Assembly (NCBI RefSeq): GCF_002848265.1
Contig: NZ_CP025422.1
Coordinates: forward strand, 1,890,727 to 1,954,726
DNA length: 64,000 bases
From: Zhihengliuella sp. ISTPL4
Lineage (GTDB): Bacteria > Actinomycetota > Actinomycetes > Actinomycetales > Microbacteriaceae
Direction of reading: 5' to 3'
Shown here: positions 45,496-53,631 of the stretch, piece by piece
Layout of the letters: each line of letters starts with the position of its first letter
Position numbering within the stretch: the stretch's first letter is position 1
The notes under the pieces: generated by a model
Told to the model about the DNA's origin: nothing
Seen by the model: the letters and a program-made list of their open reading frames with translations, nothing else
Database searches by the model: none
Program-made: the position numbers and the translations under genes

Positions 45496-47043
45496 TCAGG
45501 CCCCCATGTCGAGGTCGCCGACGGCCTTCACGCGGATGCGCGTGGCGTTGCCGGGAAGATACGGGATGGGGACCTCGTCGAAGTCGATGATCGTCACGGT
45601 CGCGGGCTTGGCACCGGCCGCGATGGCCTTGTCGACGGCCTCCGCGCGCACCTCGGCGATGGTCTCATCGCGACGGCCGGGCTCGATCGCGTAGACCTTG
45701 TCGATCTCGCCACCGACCTGCGCGATCGAGGCGCCGATGGCGTTGGCGACCGCATAGTTCTCCGGCCGATGCACGGTGCCGAACAGCGGCAGCTCGTCGG
45801 GCAGCAGGATGGACCCGCCACCGACGGCCACGACCGCGATGGGTTCGGGCGACGTGCGCATGCGGTCCACCGCCTCCGCCACCCGCTCCGCGATCCGGGC
45901 GAGCACCCGCTCCACGAAAGCGGGGTCCAGGTGCGCGACCTTGGCGGGGTCCCCCACCTGCGCGCGACCGGCGGCGACCGCGATGTCGGTGGCCGTGAGG
46001 GTCGAGCCTCCGAAGACCAGCGCCTCCGTCGTCAGCCTGTAGCCGACCGAGGCCGGGCCGACCTCGGCGGTCTCCTCGTCGACGATGCTGCCGCCGCCGA
46101 TGCCGAGGGAGAGCACGTCCGGCATCCGGAAGTTCGTGCGGATGCCGGCGACCTTCACCTCGTTCGCCGTCTCCCGCGGGAAGCCGTTGATGAGCAGGCC
46201 GATGTCGGCGGTGGTGCCGCCCACGTCGATGACGGCGCAGTCGACGAGGCCGCTCGTGGCCGCGGCTCCACGCATCGAGTTCGTGGGCCCGGAGGCGAAG
46301 GTCGCGACCGGGTACCGGCGCACGTAGTCCTCGTCCATGAGCGTGCCGTCGTTCTGGCTCAGGAAGATCGGCGCCTCGATGCCCTGCGCGCGGACGGCGG
46401 AGGTCAGTCCGTCGACGATCTCGGACGCGAGCTCGCGGAGCGCGGCGTTGATGATCGTCGCGTTCTCGCGCTCCAGCAGTCCGATGCGGCCGATCTCGTG
46501 CGAGAGCGAGATGGCGGCGTCCTCCCCCAGCACCGAGGCGACGATCTCGGCCGCCTGCACTTCGAGGTCGTGGTTGACCGGGCTGAAGACCGACGAGATG
46601 GCGACGGAGCGGATGCCGTGCGCCTTCATGTCCTCGGCGTGCGCGCGGATCTCGTCGGGGTCGAGCGGCGAGATCGGGCGGCCGTCGAACTCGTAGCCCC
46701 CGTGCGCGAGATAGCTGCGCGCCCGGGTGGCCGCGACGAGCACCTCCGGCCAGTCGATCAGCGGCGGCAGGGCGCGCGTCGCGGGCAGGCCGAGCCGGAG
46801 GGCCGCGACCGGAGCGAGTCGGCTCGCCTGCACCAGCGCGTTGATGAAGTGCGTCGTGCCGATCATCACCGCGTCGATGTCGGCCCCCTCGAAGGAGTGC
46901 CCCGCACGGAGGTCTTCGATGGCCTGGACGATCCCGCTCGTCACGTCCGGGGTCGTGGAGTGCTTGACCCCGGCCAGGGTGCGGGTGCCGTCCATGAGGA
47001 CGGCGTCGGTGTTGGTGCCGCCGACGTCGATACCGATGTGCAT
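45496..47043 (-). CDS. Hydantoinase/oxoprolinase-family protein (HyuA-like)
   Basis: A 515-residue ATP-dependent ring-opening enzyme subunit. The N-terminal MHIGIDVGGTNTDAVLMDG and the internal VIDVGGTTADIGLLINGF are actin-like ATP motifs; SLGIGGGSIVDEE is the third. It lacks the C-terminal extension of long HyuA proteins, and no hyuB gene is present. Such stand-alone short forms commonly pair with DUF917 genes. The substrate is a hydantoin or lactam, not determined. Confidence 0.92.
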   Translation of the reverse strand: MHIGIDVGGTNTDAVLMDGTRTLAGVKHSTTPDVTSGIVQAIEDLRAGHSFEGADIDAVMIGTTHFINALVQASRLAPVAALRLGLPATRALPPLIDWPEVLVAATRARSYLAHGGYEFDGRPISPLDPDEIRAHAEDMKAHGIRSVAISSVFSPVNHDLEVQAAEIVASVLGEDAAISLSHEIGRIGLLERENATIINAALRELASEIVDGLTSAVRAQGIEAPIFLSQNDGTLMDEDYVRRYPVATFASGPTNSMRGAAATSGLVDCAVIDVGGTTADIGLLINGFPRETANEVKVAGIRTNFRMPDVLSLGIGGGSIVDEETAEVGPASVGYRLTTEALVFGGSTLTATDIAVAAGRAQVGDPAKVAHLDPAFVERVLARIAERVAEAVDRMRTSPEPIAVVAVGGGSILLPDELPLFGTVHRPENYAVANAIGASIAQVGGEIDKVYAIEPGRRDETIAEVRAEAVDKAIAAGAKPATVTIIDFDEVPIPYLPGNATRIRVKAVGDLDMGA

Positions 47044-47085
47044 GATGCTCGCTTTCGTGGGGGAGGTTCTTTCCGGCGGGTCTAC

Positions 47086-48426
47086 TCAGACCGCGGCGGG
47101 GGCGCTGTCGACAGGGTTCGCCTGCCGTGTGGTGGCGACGCCGACGCCGCGCACCCAGCCGAGCTTGCCCGCGATGATGTAGAGCACCATCGACAGGAAG
47201 AGGCTGAGCAGCGACGGGATGCCCCAGGTCACGAAGTAGCCGACCAGCGAGGAGACCAGCCAGACGACGATCGTGGCCGGGACGATCCTCGGGGCGGTGG
47301 CGGGCAGGGTCCCCGCGGCACGGGTCGCGTCGAGCTCGGGACGCCAGCGGCGCACCACGTAGTACTCCGCGACCATGATCCCGGCGATCGGCGGGAACGC
47401 GACGCTGAGCACGACGAGGAACTCGGTGAACTGGCCGAGGATGCCGACGGCGGCCAACACCGAGCCGACCACGCCGAGGACGATCGTCGTGGTGACCCGG
47501 TGCAGGTTCTTTCCGAACGCGGTCGAGATGAAGTTCACCAGGCCCAGCGTCGAGGAGTACAGGTTCCAGTCGTTGATCTTCAGCGTGCCGGTGAGGACGA
47601 TGAACAGGCCGATGAAGCCGACGGACGAGGTGACGATCGCGACGATGTCGCCGGTCGCCGCCGCGTGGGCGAGGAGCACGCCCGCGAGACCGATCACGAA
47701 CTCGCCGAGGGAGACGCCCAGCACCGTCTGCTTGATCACGTCGGCGCGGGAGCGGTTGAACCGGGTCATGTCGCCGGTGATGATCGCCCCGACGATGAGA
47801 CCACCGGCGACGATGCCGGTGCCCGCCCAGACGCTCATGGTGGGGCCGGGTGCGGGGCCGGTGAGCAGTTCTCCGATGTCGTGGCGGGTGAGCTCGGAGA
47901 TGACGGACCAGCCCACGAGGATCAGGAACAGCGGCACCGTGATGTTCGCGAGCCACTGCATGCCGACGAAGCCGAAGGCGACGATCGCGGTGACGGCGAG
48001 GCCGAAGATGAGGCTCCACGCCCACACCGGCAGGGCGCCCGGCATCAGGGCGTCGAGCGACTGCGCGGAGATGGCGGACTGGATCCCGAACCAGCCGATG
48101 AGGCTGATGCCGATCGCGAGCCCGACCAGCGAGGCGCCGATCTCGCCGAAGCCGGTCCAGCGGGCGAGGAGCGCGGTGTTCAGGCCCTCGCGCTGGCCGA
48201 TGAAGCCGACCACGCACATGATCACCTCGAGGATGATCGAGCCGAAGAGGAAGGCGAGGACGGCCTCGCCGAAGGTCATGCTGTAACCGAGGGTCGCGCC
48301 GAGGAGGAACTGCGAGAGGGCCGAGACCTGTCCGAATCGCTGAACGGCGATTCCGAACCAGGGCTTGCGGGCCTCAGGAGTCACTCGGGAGAGCGCGAAG
48401 TCGTCTGCGTGCGCCGTGCGTGCCAT
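47086..48426 (-). CDS. NCS1-family (cytosine/purine/hydantoin) permease
   Basis: A 446-residue transporter with about 12 membrane helices. ATG at 48426 is preferred; AAGGAT lies upstream and the first helix follows at FLLGATLGYSMTFGEAVLAF. The motif WFGIAVQRFGQVSALSQ near residue 23 and PAPGPTMSV-like loops fit NCS1 symporters. It opens the operon, so it imports the compound used by the hydantoinase and DUF917 enzymes. Confidence 0.92.
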   Translation of the reverse strand: MARTAHADDFALSRVTPEARKPWFGIAVQRFGQVSALSQFLLGATLGYSMTFGEAVLAFLFGSIILEVIMCVVGFIGQREGLNTALLARWTGFGEIGASLVGLAIGISLIGWFGIQSAISAQSLDALMPGALPVWAWSLIFGLAVTAIVAFGFVGMQWLANITVPLFLILVGWSVISELTRHDIGELLTGPAPGPTMSVWAGTGIVAGGLIVGAIITGDMTRFNRSRADVIKQTVLGVSLGEFVIGLAGVLLAHAAATGDIVAIVTSSVGFIGLFIVLTGTLKINDWNLYSSTLGLVNFISTAFGKNLHRVTTTIVLGVVGSVLAAVGILGQFTEFLVVLSVAFPPIAGIMVAEYYVVRRWRPELDATRAAGTLPATAPRIVPATIVVWLVSSLVGYFVTWGIPSLLSLFLSMVLYIIAGKLGWVRGVGVATTRQANPVDSAPAAV

Positions 48427-48490
48427 GAGGATCCTTCGGGAGGAGGGAACGGGTTGCCCGCCACGGTACTCACCCCGCCACCTTCCCGAT

Positions 48491-48530
48491 ATGTGCACTC
48501 CGCCCTGATCTCCCCTCTCTCCATGCACAT
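48491..48530. promoter_or_regulatory. Inverted repeat upstream of the permease/DUF917 operon
   Basis: ATGTGCA (48491-48497) and TGCACAT (48524-48530) are perfect inverted copies whose centres are 33 bases apart, about three helical turns. They sit 65-105 bases upstream of the permease ATG. They may bind the PucR regulator, but this is inferred from position only. Confidence 0.4.
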
Positions 48531-48552
48531 CGCACACTCCGTTGTTACTCGC

Positions 48553-48630
48553 CGAGGCCCCGGGTTCATGTCGAAACCCCCTGTCTCCGGCGTCGGAGAC
48601 AGGGGGTTTCGGCGCGAAAGCGGGGTCTCG
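48553..48630. repeat. 78-base nested palindrome, copy 2 (terminator-like)
   Basis: Outer arms CGAGGCCCCG (48553-48562) and CGGGGTCTCG (48621-48630) pair with one G-T. The nested inner stem is 18 bp (48572-48589 with 48594-48611, loop GCGT). It lies just downstream of thrC (minus strand) and can terminate it. It shares length, outer arms and layout with 3538-3615. Confidence 0.85.
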
Positions 48631-48634
48631 CGGC

Positions 48635-50038
48635 TCAGTGCAGGGCGTTCGCCTCGATGAAGGCACGGAGGGAGTCCTCGTCGTCGGGCATCTCGGTCAC
48701 GTGCTGAGGGGCGTCGAGCATGGCGCGGAGCTCGGGAGCGTACGCCAGCTCGACTCCGATGGCCTCGTGGATGGTCTCGGCGAACTTCTCGGGCTTGGCT
48801 GTCTCCAGCACCAGCATCGGCACGCCGGGCTCCACATACTCCCGTGCGACCTTCACGCCGTCCGCGGTGTGCGGGTCGATCACCTCGCCCGAGGCCTCGT
48901 ACACCGCCCGGATCGTCGCCAGGCGGTCCTCGTGCGTCGAGGTGCCGCTGACGATCCCGAACTCCTCCGCGAATCGCGGCTGCTCAGCCGAGAAGTCGAA
49001 GAAGCCCTGCGCCTCCAGGTCGTCCCAGGCGCCGACGACGCGCGCCGGGTCGCGATCCACGAGCTCGAAGACGAACCGCTCGAGGTTCGACGCCTTCGAG
49101 ATGTCCATCGACGGGCTCGAGGTCGCCAGCGTCTGCGCGGCACTGCGGGGGCGGTACACGCCCGTGCGGAAGAACTCGTCGAGGACGTTGTTCTCATTCG
49201 CGGCGAGAACAAGGCGCCGGATCGGCAGCCCCATCTGCTTCGCGAAGAATCCGGAAAGGATGTTGCCGAAGTTCCCCGAGGGCACGGTGAACGACACCTC
49301 AGTCCAGCCGCCGGCGTCGGTCGCGCGCAGCCACGCCCAGAAGTAGTAGACGGTCTGCGCGGTGATGCGGGCGAGGTTGATCGAGTTCACGGCACCCAGG
49401 TGCTGGGCGCGCTTGAAGTCCAGGTCGCCGGCGAGCTTCTTCACGAGGTTCTGGCAGTCGTCGAAGACGCCCTCCACCGCGATGTTGTGCACGTTCGCGT
49501 CATCGAGCGAGAACATCTGCGCTCGCTGGAACGCGCTCATCCGGCCCTGCGGCGAGAGCATGAACACCGCGACGCGCTCCTTGCCGCGCAGGGCGTGCTC
49601 CGCTGCCGAGCCCGTGTCGCCCGAGGTGGCGCCGAGGATGTTGAGGACGGCCCCCTGGCGTTCGAGCGTGTACTCCAGCACCTGCCCGAGGAACTGCATC
49701 GCCATGTCCTTGAACGCCAGCGTCGGTCCTTCGGAGAGGCCGACCAGCGTGAGGTCGTCGTCCACGCGACGAAGCGGGACCACGCCGTCCGGGAAGTCGG
49801 CGTACGCCGCCGCCGTCATCCGCGCGAGGTCCTCCCGGGGGATGTTGGTCGCGAAGAGACCGAGCACCTCGGTCGCGAGCTGCGGATACGTCAGCGCCCG
49901 CCAGCGCTCGAGCGTCTCGCCGTCGACCTCCGGCATCACATCGGGGACCGCCAGACCGCCGTCGGGCGCCAGGCCCTCCAGCAGCGTCTCGCTGAACGAC
50001 TGCGGCTGCATGCCGCCGCGGGTGGAGATGAACGGCAC
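48635..50038 (-). CDS. thrC: Threonine synthase
   Basis: A 467-residue PLP enzyme of the long class (E. coli/yeast type). GTG at 50038 has GAGGAG six bases upstream; further upstream codons in frame are not supported. The N-terminus PFISTRGGMQPQSFSETLLE is diagnostic. The PLP Lys is in LAFKDMAMQFLG near residue 120, and LGATSGDTGSAAEHALRG is the phosphate-binding segment. It lies 83 bases downstream of the erm-like gene on the same strand. Confidence 0.95.
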   Translation of the reverse strand: MPFISTRGGMQPQSFSETLLEGLAPDGGLAVPDVMPEVDGETLERWRALTYPQLATEVLGLFATNIPREDLARMTAAAYADFPDGVVPLRRVDDDLTLVGLSEGPTLAFKDMAMQFLGQVLEYTLERQGAVLNILGATSGDTGSAAEHALRGKERVAVFMLSPQGRMSAFQRAQMFSLDDANVHNIAVEGVFDDCQNLVKKLAGDLDFKRAQHLGAVNSINLARITAQTVYYFWAWLRATDAGGWTEVSFTVPSGNFGNILSGFFAKQMGLPIRRLVLAANENNVLDEFFRTGVYRPRSAAQTLATSSPSMDISKASNLERFVFELVDRDPARVVGAWDDLEAQGFFDFSAEQPRFAEEFGIVSGTSTHEDRLATIRAVYEASGEVIDPHTADGVKVAREYVEPGVPMLVLETAKPEKFAETIHEAIGVELAYAPELRAMLDAPQHVTEMPDDEDSLRAFIEANALH

Positions 50039-50121
50039 GTGTGCTCCTCGGCTCGGGACTCGGCGCCTCCATTCTCGCAGGCTGTTCCGCATCGAGTTGA
50101 CGGGATGACGGGAGTGCGCGC

Positions 50122-50886
50122 TCATCGTCGCGAGACATGCTGCCAGAGCGCAGCCCAGTGCTCGGGGCGCAGATCGCGAGCAAGACGCCGCCCGTCGGCC
50201 CCGGCGTCTGCCACGGCACGTCGTGCGCGGGAGCTCGGGATCTGGGCGGCGGACGCCACCACCGCAGTGAGAGAGGATCCCCGGCCGGTGAACACCGCTC
50301 GCACGAAGGCCTCATACGGCCTCCGCTCGGAAACTGGAACGAGTGGTGAACCGCGCCGCGCGACCGAGAGCACTCCCCCGTCCACGCTCGGCTGCGGTGA
50401 GAATGCCCACGCCGGCACGCGGCTCTCCAAGGAGAACGTGAACCACGGCGCCGACTGCGCCGTCATCATCGTGCCACCGCCCACGCCGGCGCGTTTGCGC
50501 GCCACCTCCCACTGGGTGAGCAGCACGGCCTCCCTCCACTGCCCGCTCGTCAGCAGCCGTCGCAGGATCGGGGTGGTCACGTGAAAGGGGATGTTGCCGA
50601 CGACGACCTCCGCGTCCAGAGGATGGCGTGTGGCGTCGGCGACCTCGACCTGCACGCCGGGCAGCGTCCGGCGCAACCGCTGCACACGGTGCTCGTCGAT
50701 ATCGATCGCCGTCAGCGGTCGGTTCAGCCGGGCGAGGGAGCGCGTGAGCGCGCCGTCCCCGCATCCGAGTTCCAGGATGGAGCCGGACGTCCGCGCGACG
50801 AGGGTGGTGATGCGAGCCAGCGTCGGACGGTGGGTGAGGAAGTTCTGGCCGAGTTCGTGACGGCCGCCATGGGTTGAACGAGGCAT
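50122..50886 (-). CDS. erm: Erm-type 23S rRNA adenine N6-methyltransferase
   Basis: A 254-residue enzyme. The start HELGQNFLTHRPTLARI and the SAM motif ILELGCGDGALTRSLA are shared with KsgA, but the catalytic motif is NIPFHVTTPILRRLL, the Erm form. It should methylate A2058 of 23S rRNA and confer macrolide-lincosamide-streptogramin B resistance. ATG at 50886 is chosen; GGAG (50894-50897) is its Shine-Dalgarno and is paired in a hairpin. A 21-residue leader peptide lies upstream, so translation is likely inducible. Confidence 0.9.
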   Translation of the reverse strand: MPRSTHGGRHELGQNFLTHRPTLARITTLVARTSGSILELGCGDGALTRSLARLNRPLTAIDIDEHRVQRLRRTLPGVQVEVADATRHPLDAEVVVGNIPFHVTTPILRRLLTSGQWREAVLLTQWEVARKRAGVGGGTMMTAQSAPWFTFSLESRVPAWAFSPQPSVDGGVLSVARRGSPLVPVSERRPYEAFVRAVFTGRGSSLTAVVASAAQIPSSRARRAVADAGADGRRLARDLRPEHWAALWQHVSRR

Positions 50887-50888
50887 GA

Positions 50889-51022
50889 GTGCGCTCCAGA
50901 GGAAGTATCGGAGCACCTCGAAGGAAGGGAGGACGCGAGAAGCGTCGTCGGATCGCCCGCCCCGAGGTGCGATGACATCTCGGTGGACGGCGCGCAGAGC
51001 CGTGAGGAACGCGAGCGCGCCG
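50889..51022 (-). promoter_or_regulatory. erm translational attenuator with alternative pairings
   Basis: Read on minus, three arms compete. GCACCTCG (50963-50970) can pair with CGAGGTGC (50913-50920). Overlapping that, GTGCTCC (50910-50916) can pair with the Shine-Dalgarno segment GGAGCGCAC (50889-50897), with one bulged G. A separate perfect 8-bp hairpin, CGGCGCGC/GCGCGCCG (50988-51022), starts directly after the leader stop. Mutually exclusive pairing around the Shine-Dalgarno is the classic erm attenuator form. Confidence 0.7.
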
Positions 51023-51088
51023 TCAGGAGCGGCGGTCGCGGAACACGAGGGTGCGCCCCATCACGGGCGCAGCGCATATTGTTCCCAT
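51023..51088 (-). CDS. erm leader peptide (21 residues)
   Basis: ATG at 51088 to TGA at 51023. The peptide begins MGTICAAPVMG and ends LVFRDRRS. It carries the Arg-X-Arg pattern (RDR) seen in macrolide-arrest peptides of the ErmDL class (family knowledge). ATG lies seven bases after TATGCT, so it is nearly leaderless. It is directly followed by the attenuator hairpins. No other function is plausible for such a short frame at this place. Confidence 0.65.
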   Translation of the reverse strand: MGTICAAPVMGRTLVFRDRRS

Positions 51089-51095
51089 GTCCGCC

Positions 51096-51101
51096 AGCAT
51101 A
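51096..51101 (-). promoter_or_regulatory. -10 box of the erm transcript
   Basis: TATGCT on the minus strand, seven bases before the leader ATG at 51088. It lies in the five-base gap after and just inside the end of the response-regulator gene. No clear -35 is visible. Confidence 0.55.
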
Positions 51102-51105
51102 GCGC

Positions 51106-51708
51106 TCAGATCCAGCCGCGCTCCTCGGCGATCAGCACCGCCTGCTGACGAGTCGCCACCGAGAGCTTCCCGAGGATGACGGAGATGTGATTGCGTACCG
51201 TGCCCGGTGCCAGCGCCAGAGCCCGAGCGATCTGTCCCGTCGTCTCTCCTCGTCGCCCGGCGCGAAGCACATCCAGTTCACGGTCGGTAAGCGGCGAGCG
51301 CTCATCGCTCAGCGCATCCGCCGCGATCTCCGGATCGACGTACCGGGCGCCGGCCGCGACGCGACGGATGATCGCGGCGAGCTCGTCCGCGCCTCGCGAC
51401 TTGGGGAGGAATCCCGAGACCCCGGAGGCGAGCGCGCGTCGGAGCACACCGGGCCGCGCATGGCGGGTGACGACGATACACCGGGTGGCGATGGCACGGT
51501 TCAGTTTCTCCGCGACCTGCACGCCGTCCAGGCCCGGCATCTCCAGGTCGAGCAGGCAGACGTCCGGCTTCAACCGAAGAGCCTCGACGACGGCCTGCTC
51601 GCCGTCCGCGCACTCGGCGACGACGTCGATATCGGCCTCGAGGCGCAGCAGCGCGGCGAGCGCGGAGCGGATCATGCCCTCGTCATCCGCGAGCAGAACA
51701 CGGATCAT
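51106..51708 (-). CDS. NarL/LuxR-family response regulator
   Basis: A 200-residue two-component regulator. The receiver domain (1-118) has the acidic pair DD at residues 8-9 and the phosphorylated Asp in VCLLDLEMPGLDG near residue 55. The LuxR HTH is LAPGTVRNHISVILGKLSVA (about 166-185). Its ATG overlaps the kinase stop (ATGA). Target genes are unknown; the erm gene lies directly downstream. Confidence 0.93.
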   Translation of the reverse strand: MIRVLLADDEGMIRSALAALLRLEADIDVVAECADGEQAVVEALRLKPDVCLLDLEMPGLDGVQVAEKLNRAIATRCIVVTRHARPGVLRRALASGVSGFLPKSRGADELAAIIRRVAAGARYVDPEIAADALSDERSPLTDRELDVLRAGRRGETTGQIARALALAPGTVRNHISVILGKLSVATRQQAVLIAEERGWI

Positions 51709-52892
51709 CGCGCGGCCTCCGCCGGTACGGTCACCGTCACGAGGAACTCGTCGGCAACCCGGCGCTGCTCGAACGTGCCACCCGCCTCGCCGATCCGGCG
51801 GCGGACGCCGTCGAGTCCAGAGCCACCCGCCCCGTCCTCGGACGCGGGGTCCGCGTCGTTGGCGACCTCGTACCGCCAGGCGTCCGCCGTCCGATCGAGG
51901 ACCAGACGGGCGTGACCGCCGCGTCCGTGCCGCAGGACATTCGTGGTCGTCTCCCGGATCACCGGGCCGAGGTCGGCCGCGGGTGCTGCATCCGCGTCCG
52001 GGTGGATCCGGGCGTCCACCGTGAGTCCGGCCGCCTCGAGCAGATCTCGGGCGTTTGCCAGCTCGTCACCGAGGGGCACCGACCGGAAGCGGGTGGCGAG
52101 GTCTCTGGTGCCCTGTCGCGCGTCGTCCACGCTCGCCCGCGCCGCACGGAGCTGCTCCATTCCGGCGCCCGGGTCTGTGGGGAGCAGGCGCTCCGCCAGT
52201 TCAAGTTGCAGCGCGATCACCTGAAGGTGATGGCCCTGCAGGTCATGGACGTCCGTGGCCACGCGCAGGCGCTCCTGCGTCGCCGCCAGTCGCGCCTCCG
52301 AGGCGCGCGCCCGGTCGAGGGTCACGAGCACGTCCCACCACCACAGCGAGCTCACGGTCATCCCGGGCAGCATGGCTCCGTAAATCACGGGGACCCACCA
52401 CGGGACGCCGGCGGCGAAGGCCATGGCCGAGTCGACCAGGGCGAGAGCGACGAGGACGACCGTCGCGACCACGACGACGCGCACGCGGATCCCCCGTGGC
52501 CAGCTCAACAGCACGAGGACCTGCACCACCGGCATCGCAGCGAGCTGCCAGGAGCCGACCAGCGCGCCCGCGCCCGCGCCGTACCCCAGAGCCACCAGGA
52601 CCGGCACAAGAAGTCGAGGCCACGCCACTCCCGGCCCGGCGTCGACACGATGACGGTAGTCGATCAGCAGCGGAAGGGTGGACGCGGTCCAGGCGATGCC
52701 GCCGACGCCCACGACGACGAGTGCCATGCCGGAGAGGTCGAGGGCCACCGCGATGCCGGTCCACGCCCCGACCAGCATGAGCTCGATGAAGAGGACAGCC
52801 GTCACCGTGTACCACCAGGTGGCGGTGATGCCGCGCGCGAGCTGGCGGGCACCGGGACCGGGATCGGAGGGGGCGGGGGAAGGACTGCTCAC
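51705..52892 (-). CDS. Sensor histidine kinase (NarX/DesK type)
   Basis: A membrane histidine kinase of about 395 residues. I prefer GTG at 52892, because TATCGT lies seven bases before it; ATG at 52919 is the alternative but would lie inside a palindrome. Around five membrane helices are followed by the phospho-acceptor motif DVHDLQGHHLQVIALQLELA and an ATPase domain ending GGSGLDGVRRRIGEAGG. The signal is unknown. Partner of the overlapping response regulator. Confidence 0.88.
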   Translation of the reverse strand: MSSPSPAPSDPGPGARQLARGITATWWYTVTAVLFIELMLVGAWTGIAVALDLSGMALVVVGVGGIAWTASTLPLLIDYRHRVDAGPGVAWPRLLVPVLVALGYGAGAGALVGSWQLAAMPVVQVLVLLSWPRGIRVRVVVVATVVLVALALVDSAMAFAAGVPWWVPVIYGAMLPGMTVSSLWWWDVLVTLDRARASEARLAATQERLRVATDVHDLQGHHLQVIALQLELAERLLPTDPGAGMEQLRAARASVDDARQGTRDLATRFRSVPLGDELANARDLLEAAGLTVDARIHPDADAAPAADLGPVIRETTTNVLRHGRGGHARLVLDRTADAWRYEVANDADPASEDGAGGSGLDGVRRRIGEAGGTFEQRRVADEFLVTVTVPAEAAR

Positions 52893-52899
52893 GCTCCCC

Positions 52900-52925
52900 A
52901 CGATAGAGGCGTGACACATGTCACG
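52900..52925. promoter_or_regulatory. Promoter and 16-base palindrome upstream of the two-component genes
   Basis: TATCGT on minus (52900-52905) is the candidate -10 box. Immediately upstream is CGTGACACATGTCACG (52910-52925), two perfect 7-base inverted arms with a 2-base centre. Position just before the -10 box suits an autoregulatory site for the NarL-type regulator. Confidence 0.6.
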
Positions 52926-53050
52926 GGATCCGGGTGCGAACCGCACGGTGAGCGGTGACGCGGTGGCACTGCCGTCCCGGGGCGGCATCGGCTGGACTGG
53001 GGTCATCGCGACGGAGAGACCGTCCGCACCGACACCCGGAGCATCCCCCC

Positions 53051-53593
53051 ATGAACCTCATCGAGACCTTCCAGAACCTCGTCGCCCAGGTCCCCGACCT
53101 CGTCCAGCCGCTCATCGTGGCCCTCGCCGGCGCCGTCCCCTTCGTCGAGGGCGAGGGTGCCGCGAGCATCGGCATCCTCGGCGGCATCCCGCCCGTGGTC
53201 GCGGCGATCGCCGCGATGGTGGGCAACTTCCTCTGCGTCGCGATCCTCGTGCTCGCCAGCGCCGGCGCCCGCCGAGCCATCGTGGACCGCTCGCGGGCGA
53301 AGCAGCCGGTGACGGTGGGCGGCGGGACGAGCCTGGAGGCCGAAGGAACCCCCGTGGACACCGGACACGGTTCCGCACGCCGCGAGAAGTTCCAGCGCGC
53401 GTTCGAGCGCTACGGCGTCCCCGGCGTGAGCCTGCTCGGACCGCTGCTGCTGCCGACGCACTTCACCGCCACCATGCTGGCCGCGTCCGGCATCGGCAAG
53501 GGGCGCATCCTCGTGTGGCAGGCCGTCGCCATCGTCGGCTGGACGACGGTCATCGCGGTGATCGTCGGCAGCGCCGTCTACGCCATCCGCTGA
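53051..53593 (+). CDS. Small multidrug export family membrane protein (PF06695-type)
   Basis: A 180-residue protein with four to five helices and the characteristic segment VPFVEGEGAASIGILGGIPP (about residues 28-47), then SLLGPLLLPTHFTATMLAAS in the second half. The region between the halves is hydrophilic. ATG at 53051 has a weak GGAG eleven bases upstream. The transported compound is unknown; the family name rests on weak evidence. Confidence 0.8.
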   Translation: MNLIETFQNLVAQVPDLVQPLIVALAGAVPFVEGEGAASIGILGGIPPVVAAIAAMVGNFLCVAILVLASAGARRAIVDRSRAKQPVTVGGGTSLEAEGTPVDTGHGSARREKFQRAFERYGVPGVSLLGPLLLPTHFTATMLAASGIGKGRILVWQAVAIVGWTTVIAVIVGSAVYAIR

Positions 53594-53631
53594 GCGGAGG
53601 CGATGTCGGACGCCCGGGCCAGGATGAGCGC

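Noticed and set aside
44575..48660. A 1361-codon open frame on the plus strand, antisense to the DUF917, hydantoinase and permease genes
   Set aside because: It is a shadow frame caused by high GC codon bias. The minus-strand genes have clear domains and tight start-stop overlaps, while this frame has no recognisable fold.
50122..50886. KsgA/RsmA (16S rRNA dimethyltransferase) as the identity of the methyltransferase
   Set aside because: The catalytic motif is NIPFHVTTP, the Erm form. KsgA has an NLPY-type motif and a different C-terminal domain. The leader peptide with attenuator also fits erm.
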